Assembly (NCBI GenBank): GCA_018712565.1
Contig: DVGU01000006.1
Location: 1-41,493 of the forward strand
DNA: 41,493 bases
Origin: Candidatus Faecimonas gallistercoris
Lineage (GTDB): Bacteria > Bacillota_I > Bacilli_A > RF39 > UBA660
Direction of reading: 5' to 3'
Part shown: positions 34,370 through 41,311 of the stretch, in pieces
Numbering within the stretch: the first letter of the stretch is position 1
Layout: each line of letters begins with the position of its first letter
Translations under genes and position numbers: made by a program
The notes under the pieces: model-generated
What the model was told of the DNA's origin: nothing
The model's database searches: none
What the model saw: only the letters and a program-made list of their open reading frames with translations

Positions 34370-35731
34370 TCACTCCCTTGACCTATATCTTCGGCGATAC
34401 ATACTTCTTTGTGGCATAATAGAACTTACTGCTTCACCCATATTTTCTCGACCATGAGAACGAAGATTTTTACCTATATTAGATGGAGTTGCATTTTTAA
34501 CTTTACCACCAAATTTTTCAATGGTACTTCCAATACCACTCTTGATAGGGTTAGATGAAGTTCCACCACCACTGACTTTATTACCAAATTTCTGAATAGC
34601 ATTACCAACTTTATTGACTAATTGATTTCCACCAACTTTACCAACTGCTGATGATGCCACACCTAAACCAAATGCACCAGCACCAGTTATAGCATTACTA
34701 CCAATATGAGTAGCAGTTGACATAGCATGACCATAACTCATTAAACTCATTAATTGTTCACGACCACTATTTGCAGAAACATTACCACCAATAAATCTAT
34801 TGATTACTTGTGATCCAGTAAGTAAGAAAGTACCACAACCAATAAACATTAATGATTTTAAAGCCATATCTTTAGCAGGCGAATCTGAAAAGAAAGTTGT
34901 ACTATTAATTGACTGCATTACTATTACGGTAATACCTATAATCATCATTACAACTGCACCTTGTAAAATAAGTGATACTAACTGTTCGACTACTGCTGAT
35001 CGCCTTTGTTTGTTTCCAACAGAAGTAGCAAATACAATCGGACTTATTATGAATAAAAACAAAAATTCTATTTGTCTACGAGCAAGCATCATACCACTAA
35101 AAAATAGTGCATATAGAAAAAAGCCTCCAACAAGGATAGCCATAATCCAATTTATACTATACTTATAATCCTTTTCATCTGGCAATATCCACCTTGAAGA
35201 AGTAACATATTTATCATTATACATTCGTTTATCGGTGAAGTTATCATTTTCCAAATTCTTGGTAATATCTTCATTTTCAAATTCATCACTATTTTTATAA
35301 CCATCAGAATGACTTATATACATACCGAGCATACTATCAGATATAGTAGTACCATTGTTGCTAAAAATAGAAGAAGTATAACCACTTAATTTCATAGAAA
35401 AAGAGTTTGCTTGAGTAAATAAAAATACACTCATTAAAATAAGAACCCCACATTTTACTATTTCAATTACTATTTGATGAGTAGATAGCCCATCGTCTGG
35501 CTCTAATATTTTCATAACAAATCGCCACATAATGAAAAGGGCAAGTAGTGTTATAGCAATAGCAATGATTCCCGTATGGAAATTAGAAAATATTGTATTT
35601 TCTGATACACTATCAACAATATCATATAAATTTAATTCTTTTATGATATTAAATAAGGTATCAATTAAATTGTAGATAAAATCTATTACTGCCCAACCAA
35701 GTCGCCTAAGTAAATCTAATGCACTTAACAT
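34370..35731 (-). CDS. TrbL/VirB6-like polytopic conjugation protein
   Basis: This 453-residue inner channel protein has helices near 50-70, 90-105, 195-235, 245-275 and 285-310 (the last ending FIGCGTFLLTGSQVINRFI). A glycine/serine-rich cytoplasmic tail (about 340-430, FGNKVSGGGTSSNPIKSG) ends in an arginine-rich terminus (RRRYRSRE). This is the TrbL/VirB6-type layout of Gram-positive elements. It lies six bases upstream of prgI. Confidence 0.78.
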   Translation of the reverse strand: MLSALDLLRRLGWAVIDFIYNLIDTLFNIIKELNLYDIVDSVSENTIFSNFHTGIIAIAITLLALFIMWRFVMKILEPDDGLSTHQIVIEIVKCGVLILMSVFLFTQANSFSMKLSGYTSSIFSNNGTTISDSMLGMYISHSDGYKNSDEFENEDITKNLENDNFTDKRMYNDKYVTSSRWILPDEKDYKYSINWIMAILVGGFFLYALFFSGMMLARRQIEFLFLFIISPIVFATSVGNKQRRSAVVEQLVSLILQGAVVMMIIGITVIVMQSINSTTFFSDSPAKDMALKSLMFIGCGTFLLTGSQVINRFIGGNVSANSGREQLMSLMSYGHAMSTATHIGSNAITGAGAFGLGVASSAVGKVGGNQLVNKVGNAIQKFGNKVSGGGTSSNPIKSGIGSTIEKFGGKVKNATPSNIGKNLRSHGRENMGEAVSSIMPQRSMYRRRYRSRE

Positions 35732-35778
35732 ATATCAATATCCTTTTGTTTTTTAATATATAAATTCATAGACATCAC

Positions 35779-36090
35779 CTAAAATAGACCTATGATTAAG
35801 TTTACAAGTGAAATGGCTAATATAATACCAACGATACCAAACATAGTTTGTATTATTCTTTGCTTTACATGGGCTTTTCTATCGACATCAGCAACTGCAT
35901 ACATAACAAATCCAACAACTAATGATACACCAGCAAGAGCAATACCAATTCGCAAACACCAGTCTGTTACAGTTTTAATGGCTTGCAATATAGAGTCAAC
36001 ATTATAGTTGCCACCCTCTAACTTTTCGATGGCTAATAAATTCATAGAATTCCCTAAACCTTGTAGAGAATTACCTATGAACTTAATCAA
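35779..36090 (-). CDS. Small two-helix pilin-like conjugation protein (VirB2/TrbC-like)
   Basis: The 103-residue protein has two hydrophobic helices (about 48-70, IGIALAGVSLVVGFVMYAV, and 83-103, MFGIVGIILAISLVNLIIGLF) separated by a basic loop, the VirB2/TrbC pattern. The start is TTG at 36090 with AAGGGTGAT upstream. It overlaps the end of a 13-codon ORF, suggesting coupled translation. It is the first full gene of the mating-channel operon. Confidence 0.7.
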   Translation of the reverse strand: MIKFIGNSLQGLGNSMNLLAIEKLEGGNYNVDSILQAIKTVTDWCLRIGIALAGVSLVVGFVMYAVADVDRKAHVKQRIIQTMFGIVGIILAISLVNLIIGLF

Positions 36091-36126
36091 TATACATCAC
36101 CCTTAATTTAATAATATTTCTCATAA
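36085..36126 (-). CDS. 13-codon upstream ORF coupled to the pilin-like gene
   Basis: MRNIIKLRVMYID has an excellent ribosome site (AAAGGAGG, seven bases from ATG). Its TAA overlaps the TTG start region of the pilin-like gene. The strong site on the tiny ORF and the weak TTG on the pilin-like gene suggest translational coupling or a leader function. Confidence 0.5.
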
Positions 36127-36147
36127 TCAATCCTCCTTTAACTTAAT

Positions 36148-36228
36148 GAAAAAAAGCAATGAGTTGTGATATAATTACAACAGAGTTAGATTGCTTCGGG
36201 GCATTTTAACTCTTTTTCATTGCTTTAA
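36148..36228 (-). ncRNA. Compact three-way-junction RNA ending in a U-run (terminator or regulatory RNA)
   Basis: In minus-strand RNA, P1 AAAGCAAUGA/UCAUUGCUUU (ten pairs) closes two arms: P2 AGAGUUA/UAACUCU (with inner UGC/GCA) and P3 GUUGU/ACAAC. P2, P3 and the 3' strand of P1 follow each other with no unpaired base. UUUU follows P1. It lies between the SSB stop and the first ribosome site of the channel operon, so it can end or gate transcription into the transfer genes. Confidence 0.65.
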
Positions 36229-36240
36229 ATTTCAATTTAA

Positions 36241-36579
36241 TTACATATCCATTTCTTTATCTTTTTCTATTTTTTTATCTAAATTTTTAACATAGTCAAC
36301 AACAACTTTATAATCTTTAATTGTTTTTCCATCTTTTTCATAAAGTTTTGTTTCTGTTCTACCTTGAACTGCTAATTGTTCTCCTTTAGACATTTTAGAA
36401 ACATATTCAGCATTATGATCCCATAAGACACAATCAATAAAATCAGCATCATAATTACCGTCTTTATTTTTATAACTTCTAGGAACTGCAACAGTAACAT
36501 TTAATACCTTTTTACCACTATCTGTTTCTTTTAGTTCTGGATCATTTACTAATCTTCCAATAAAATATGTATTATTCAA
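36241..36579 (-). CDS. ssb: Single-stranded DNA-binding protein
   Basis: 112 residues. The OB fold starts NNTYFIGRLVNDPELKETDSGKKV and includes FIDCVLWDHNAEYVSKMSKGEQLAVQGR, the SSB signature. The track start at 36597 reads through the ribosome site itself (KGGGN); TTG at 36579 lies seven bases after AAAGGAGG and gives the normal family start. The usual acidic DDDIPF-type tail is replaced by EKDKEMDM. It coats the transferred or replicating ICE strand. Confidence 0.88.
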   Translation of the reverse strand: MNNTYFIGRLVNDPELKETDSGKKVLNVTVAVPRSYKNKDGNYDADFIDCVLWDHNAEYVSKMSKGEQLAVQGRTETKLYEKDGKTIKDYKVVVDYVKNLDKKIEKDKEMDM

Positions 36580-36605
36580 ATTACCACCTCCTTTCAAATA
36601 AGAAA

Positions 36606-37361
36606 CTATAAATCAATTCCCCAAAATAATCTATCAATTTTTTTATTGGTGTTTTCGATAGATTCTTTTCCAAAATATTTAGTATATTTTTCAATTTGTT
36701 CATCCGTTAGAGAACGATCTTCACCTAATTCTGGATCATCACCAACAATTAAAAAATTACCTGCAATAATATCATGTCCTATATCTCGATTAAGTGGTAA
36801 ACCTAAAATTTTACCTTCCTCATTGCAAATAATAGTAATATCATTGCAATTTTCGATATAAGTATATTCAATTAAACCTCCAACTAATTTTTGCTTTTCT
36901 TCTAATGTATTTTTAATTGTTTTTTTTACTGGTAATTTATTTGGTTCTACAAATAAAACATTTAAATTTCTTTGCAAATCTTTATCACTTCCTTTATCTA
37001 AAATATTTTCTTGCATTTCTTTTATATAACTAAACATATCATTAAATATCAGTTCTTTTTGTATAGCATCATAAACTTTTATATTTTTTTCTTGTAACAT
37101 ATCTCTAATTTCTAATAATTCATTTAAATCTCTACCTAGTTTATTTACACTAAAAACTAATAAATTACAGTCTTTATTTTCATTTATTAATTTCTTTAAA
37201 TTAACTTTTAAATCAAGTTTATTAGAAGTAGTTATATCGCTATACACTTTTAAAACATTAATTCCGTGGTTATCACATATTATTTTTATAGTATCGAGAT
37301 CATTTTTAGCCTTATAATCATCTTTAGCATAAATATATATTAATGTATCATTGATATTCAC
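36606..37361 (-). CDS. Degenerate serine-resolvase domain fused to DUF3846
   Basis: In this 251-residue protein, residues 1-~110 follow the resolvase fold (DTLIYIYAKDDYKAKNDLDTIKIICDNHGI, then LVFSVNKLGRDLNELLEIRDMLQEKNI). The catalytic YxRVS is YAKDD, so both the serine and the first arginine are gone. Residues ~125-240 look like DUF3846 (VLFVEPNKLPVKKTI, GLIEYTYIENCNDITIICNEEGKILGLPLNRDI). It lies between two SSB-like genes; the start is GTG, nine bases after GGAGG. Probably a DNA-binding or structural protein rather than a recombinase. Confidence 0.72.
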   Translation of the reverse strand: MNINDTLIYIYAKDDYKAKNDLDTIKIICDNHGINVLKVYSDITTSNKLDLKVNLKKLINENKDCNLLVFSVNKLGRDLNELLEIRDMLQEKNIKVYDAIQKELIFNDMFSYIKEMQENILDKGSDKDLQRNLNVLFVEPNKLPVKKTIKNTLEEKQKLVGGLIEYTYIENCNDITIICNEEGKILGLPLNRDIGHDIIAGNFLIVGDDPELGEDRSLTDEQIEKYTKYFGKESIENTNKKIDRLFWGIDL

Positions 37362-37791
37362 TTAACAAAGCCTCCATTTCCTTTTGTTCTTCGGGAGTAC
37401 ACATTGTAGACTCACATCTTTTACCATTCCAAACCATAACACCATCTGGATCATAACTAATAGTAGGACTTGATGATTCATCTAAAGTATAATTATTATC
37501 CAATTCTTTTATTTCTAAAGGATAGATATAATAAATTACTTTGCTATCTTTTTTATATGAATTTAAATAGCCACTAACATATATATTTTTCCCTTTAAAC
37601 AAAACACTTTGATATCTTTTAATTAAATTGTTGTATAATCTAATTTTATAAAAAGAAGAATTATAGAGATTATCATCAATGTATTCATTTTGAACTATAT
37701 CAAAAAACATAAACTCATTATTGTTTATGTCTTTTTTAATTTCCGATATGCTGGTTATTTTTCCTATCAATTCAACTTTATTTCTATTTAT
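37348..37791 (-). CDS. SSB-like OB-fold protein with probable AUA start
   Basis: 147 residues from ATA at 37791. The track begins at an internal TTG (37770), which would remove the first OB strand. ATA is seven bases after GGAGG and gives (M)NRNKVELIGKITSISEIK, closely matching the standard SSB start (MNKVELIGRLT type). The OB core continues YKIRLYNNLIKRYQSVLFKGKNIYVSGYL. The tail DPDGVMVWNGKRCESTMCTPEEQ is unusual and has two cysteines. The 3' end overlaps the resolvase-DUF3846 gene by 14 bases. Confidence 0.78.
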   Translation of the reverse strand: MNRNKVELIGKITSISEIKKDINNNEFMFFDIVQNEYIDDNLYNSSFYKIRLYNNLIKRYQSVLFKGKNIYVSGYLNSYKKDSKVIYYIYPLEIKELDNNYTLDESSSPTISYDPDGVMVWNGKRCESTMCTPEEQKEMEALLSEYQ

Positions 37792-37914
37792 ATTTCCACC
37801 TCCAATTAATTCATGAATAAATTAATTAAATTAATTTAATTTATAAATTATATATTCACTTATATATTTTTACTTATATATTTATAGGATATTTTTGTCC
37901 TAACTAGATAGGAC
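37792..37914. other. AT-rich spacer, possible replication-origin region
   Basis: The segment holds the ribosome site of the OB gene and an almost pure A/T tract (37805-37885) with repeated AATTAA/TTATATAT words. Its right end holds TAGGA-type repeats that continue into the winged-helix gene. No ORF is present. Confidence 0.45.
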
Positions 37915-37949
37915 TTAATTATCCGTACCGATAGGACAATTTTGTCCTT
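37885..37949. repeat. Iteron-like TAGGAC repeats
   Basis: TAGGAT, TAGGAC and TAGGAC begin at 37885, 37909 and 37932, spaced 24 and 23 bases. The first and third extend into palindromes of the type TAGGAyA-TTTT-GTCCT. Regular spacing beside an AT-rich tract, a winged-helix gene and SSB genes is typical of iteron origins or operator arrays. Confidence 0.5.
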
Positions 37950-38229
37950 TGATATCATTTATATAAATCTTTCTTCTTAAATTATTTGGTTGTTTTTTAT
38001 CAATGACAATGTCAATGTAATTAGAAGATTCTAATTGATTTAATAATCTCCTAATAGTTCTTTCATCAACATTATTTATCTCACTCAAATACTTATTAGA
38101 TGCATGACAATAGCCATCATTTTTTGCAAGAGAAGATATTTGAGCAAATAAAATTCTAGCAAGTGGTGGTATTGATCCATCAGTATAAGTATAATCGTGT
38201 AATATTATAAACTTTGGAATTTTAGATAC
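37915..38229 (-). CDS. Winged-helix replication/regulatory protein without a canonical start, missing from the ORF track
   Basis: The open frame encodes KIPKFIILHDYTYTDGSIPPL, then LAKNDGYCHASNKYLSEINNVDERTIRRLLNQLESSNYI, a typical winged-helix pattern of ICE/plasmid replication or control proteins, ending before TAA at 37915. An in-frame TAA precedes codon GTA (38229) and no ATG, GTG or TTG lies between it and the conserved region. GTA is nine bases after GGAG; ATT at 38220 is farther away. Either a non-standard start or a small 5' frameshift (the ATG at 38236 is in another frame) must apply. It may act on the adjacent iteron-like repeats. Confidence 0.6.
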   Translation of the reverse strand, partial: VSKIPKFIILHDYTYTDGSIPPLARILFAQISSLAKNDGYCHASNKYLSEINNVDERTIRRLLNQLESSNYIDIVIDKKQPNNLRRKIYINDIKGQNCPIGTDN

Positions 38230-38250
38230 TTACCATCACTCCAGTAATTT

Positions 38251-38886
38251 TTAATAAGTAGTAGTATTAGTTAAATAACCAATATATACTACTTGTGTAT
38301 CTTTGCTATTTTTTTTACAAGTAATCAATGTAATAGTTGTTTTATCATAATCTCTTATAATCTCAACTTTACCATCTTTAGGAGTATCATATATTTCAGT
38401 TAAAGAATACTCATATTTATAACCTTGATAATAAACATAAATTTTATCATTGATATTCATTCTATTTAAATTCTTAAAGAAAGATATATAACTTGCTCCG
38501 TTATGACTAGCAAGAACAAAATTACCATTTGTTACATTGGGCATGGTAGAATTATCTATTATTTGAATATTATAGTTTACATTGTTATAAGGACTACTAG
38601 GATCTACTAAACCTCGTTTTAAATCAATAGATGGTATTTCTAAAACTGCTATATAACTATAATCTTGTTTATCAATTTTTTCTTCCTTAATGGTAGCATT
38701 TTCAATACTAACTTCATTTTTTAGTGATATTTCTTTATTTAAAAATTCTTCAATTTTAATATCTGATTCTTTATCAAATTTTTCTATTTTAGAATAGTGA
38801 TATATAAGAATAAAAATACCGCTTGCTAATACTAGTAGTCCTATAATTTCAATTATTAGTTTACTTTTTCTTTTTACAGAAACCAT
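38251..38886 (-). CDS. Sortase
   Basis: In this 211-residue membrane transpeptidase, an N-terminal helix (about 9-30) is followed by a spacer and the sortase barrel (about 75-205): VLEIPSIDLKRGLV, catalytic histidine in LASHNGA and catalytic cysteine in TLITCKKN. The expected catalytic arginine seven or so residues after the cysteine is not seen; the strand reads KDTQVVYIG. It overlaps the adhesin gene by 26 bases, and the adhesin's VPNTG is the likely substrate. Probably a dedicated anchoring enzyme. Confidence 0.83.
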   Translation of the reverse strand: MVSVKRKSKLIIEIIGLLVLASGIFILIYHYSKIEKFDKESDIKIEEFLNKEISLKNEVSIENATIKEEKIDKQDYSYIAVLEIPSIDLKRGLVDPSSPYNNVNYNIQIIDNSTMPNVTNGNFVLASHNGASYISFFKNLNRMNINDKIYVYYQGYKYEYSLTEIYDTPKDGKVEIIRDYDKTTITLITCKKNSKDTQVVYIGYLTNTTTY

Positions 38887-41311
38887 AACCTATTAATCCT
38901 AATCCAGATATTACTAAAACAATACTTACTATAATTTCAAAATTTATATTACTTAATCCAGTATTTGGTACTTCAAACACTTCATTTGTCATAGTGCATT
39001 TTATAATTTCGTTATTTTCTTTAATCTCAAAATACATTTTCTCTGTATTAATTTTATAGCCACTTGGTGCTTCTTTTTCTAAAATGAAGTATCTGCCTAA
39101 AGGTAGTCTATCAATTTTAATTTGTCCTGACTCATCAGTTCTACCAGAAAAGACTAATTCTTCTTTATCGTTGTATATCTCTATTAAAGTGTTAGGTAGT
39201 GGTTCACTAGTTGAAAAATCCACTTTACTAAAGATCAGTGATCCAGTTGACACAAGATTTTCTAAATCAATAGTATAAAGAACTTCAGCAGTATATTGGT
39301 CTTTATATTCCAATTTAAAAGTGTAGATATTTGAATCTAAAACATGATTACTAACTGTTTTTAATTCTTTTAGATAGTATTCACCTAAATATAAGTTATC
39401 AATACTAGTATAACCATCCGCATTGGTTACTAATTCAGCAATTAATGTATCTTTTTCATATATTAAATTGCCTAAAGTATCATAAATATCTTCTTTAGCA
39501 TATAAACCAAAAACGACATTTTCTAAATTGATTTTATTAAAGACATAGCCATTTTCAGTTAGATCGATTTCTTCACCAAGTTTATTAATTTCAACTTTTC
39601 CTTTAACAGAAGTATTCTCAAACTCAAGTTCTATGATAGTTCCAAATACATCATCATTTTCAAAATTAGAATCTTCATTTATTGAAAATTCTAGTGCTTC
39701 AGAATTCCATAAATAACCATTAATTACTTGATCTATTTCTTCTAGGCGATAATTTCCAGAATTTAAAGGTAATGGTGTCATTAAAATTCCTTGTTCGTTT
39801 GTTTCAAACACACATTGAACTCTGTCCGTGGTTTGACAAACATATTCATTGTTATTTAAATCAAATATTTTAAATTTAATACCAGATAATGCTATAGTTT
39901 GTCCAGTATCAGCATCTACCTTAACAACTTTTAATTTAGCAGTTATTTCAGCATTAGCAAATACCTTATTAACTGTATCACCGAGTTCTTTTACTTCAAA
40001 TTCGTAATCTTCCAGCATTTCATGATTAGTAGTAGAAGTTAATTGTCTTAAAGTATATTTTCCATAAGGTAAGGTTACATATATTTTACCCTCTGAATCG
40101 GTAGTTACTTTAGTATATAATTGATTATTATGATCATATATACCAAATTCTACATTTGCCTCTGGTGTCATTATTCCAGTTTTATCTGTTGCTATTACTT
40201 TAGTAAATTCAAAATCACGAGTAATAACATCTTCTTTTACAATTAAACTAGCATTTATTTGCTCTAGGCTACTAGAAAAATAATATCTAGTTAAATCAAT
40301 TTGGTAACCCTCACTAGGAGTGATTTCTTGTAAATAGTATTCGCCTAATTTTGGTAGGTTATTGCTAATTGCATAACCATCATCATTAGTAGTAACTGTT
40401 TGAATTAAAGTATCAGTTTCAGCATCATAAATACCATAAATAGCACCACTTAAAGTTGCTAAACCTTGTGGAGTATTGGTATTATTATCCTTATCATATT
40501 TGGTAAATTCAATTTTACCACCTAAAGACTTGATATTTAAATCTGAATAAACTGGATCAACTGCCCCAGGGGAAAGTAGAGTTTGATGTCCCTCACTATA
40601 ATATACTAAATATTGAGTATTTAAATATTGTTTTTTTGCAAATCTAATTGTAATGTTTCCGACTGCAGTTGCTTTAACTGTTAGAGTATTATTATCTTCG
40701 TTTATATCGACATCAGCATTTTCTGATGAATAAACTTCATAATTCGATAATACCTTATTTGTATCATTTAATGTAATTTCTTCGCCAACATTTAAAGTAA
40801 TAGTAGTTCCATTAAATGATGGCTTCTTAGTATGATTATTTACTAAATTCATAATTTCTTGTTTTTCTTTATCTACATTATAAATCGTACCTCGATCATA
40901 TCTTTCAGAAGAAAAACCAACAGTTGATGTTCCCATTAGTTCCCAAAGTAGGGCTTGAGTTGCTGCTCTATATTCTCTTGTTTGATGATTAGGATAGTCA
41001 TAACCGTAATAAGCAATTAAAAGGGCTTTTTCTTTTTGTTCATTAGTATAATTAGTTACACTCCAATCACCCGTGTTATAAGATTCACCCTCTGGTATAG
41101 TAGGTTCGATACAATAAGCAGTTCTACCATTAAAAGAATAATCTTTTAAATACCAACTGCTATACTCACCTTTAAATGTATATGATTTAAACCAGTCTGT
41201 ATTTATTTTAGTAAGATTAACAGTTTGAGCATTAACAGTTTGAGTACCTAAAAGCATTAAAAGAGCAAATAAAGGAAACATCATTAATTTAATCATTTTT
41301 CTCACTTTCAA
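38861..41311 (-). CDS. Cell-wall-anchored thioester/SpaA-repeat adhesin
   Basis: 816 residues from TTG at 41311, nine bases after GGAGG; the track start at 41482 lies upstream of a terminator and is rejected. The start gives a signal peptide (MFPLFALLMLLGTQTVNAQ). A thioester domain follows, with Cys in AYCIEP and Gln in ATQALLWELMG, the pair that forms a covalent host- or cell-binding bond. Next is a Big-like segment (ITLNVGEEITL), then about five SpaA/Cna-B repeats (GKIEFTKYD, LKVVKVDADTG, GKVEINKLG, GSLIFSKVD). The anchor is VPNTG, a helix and CKKKK. It probably promotes mating contact or host adhesion. Confidence 0.85.
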   Translation of the reverse strand: MKVRKMIKLMMFPLFALLMLLGTQTVNAQTVNLTKINTDWFKSYTFKGEYSSWYLKDYSFNGRTAYCIEPTIPEGESYNTGDWSVTNYTNEQKEKALLIAYYGYDYPNHQTREYRAATQALLWELMGTSTVGFSSERYDRGTIYNVDKEKQEIMNLVNNHTKKPSFNGTTITLNVGEEITLNDTNKVLSNYEVYSSENADVDINEDNNTLTVKATAVGNITIRFAKKQYLNTQYLVYYSEGHQTLLSPGAVDPVYSDLNIKSLGGKIEFTKYDKDNNTNTPQGLATLSGAIYGIYDAETDTLIQTVTTNDDGYAISNNLPKLGEYYLQEITPSEGYQIDLTRYYFSSSLEQINASLIVKEDVITRDFEFTKVIATDKTGIMTPEANVEFGIYDHNNQLYTKVTTDSEGKIYVTLPYGKYTLRQLTSTTNHEMLEDYEFEVKELGDTVNKVFANAEITAKLKVVKVDADTGQTIALSGIKFKIFDLNNNEYVCQTTDRVQCVFETNEQGILMTPLPLNSGNYRLEEIDQVINGYLWNSEALEFSINEDSNFENDDVFGTIIELEFENTSVKGKVEINKLGEEIDLTENGYVFNKINLENVVFGLYAKEDIYDTLGNLIYEKDTLIAELVTNADGYTSIDNLYLGEYYLKELKTVSNHVLDSNIYTFKLEYKDQYTAEVLYTIDLENLVSTGSLIFSKVDFSTSEPLPNTLIEIYNDKEELVFSGRTDESGQIKIDRLPLGRYFILEKEAPSGYKINTEKMYFEIKENNEIIKCTMTNEVFEVPNTGLSNINFEIIVSIVLVISGLGLIGYGFCKKKK

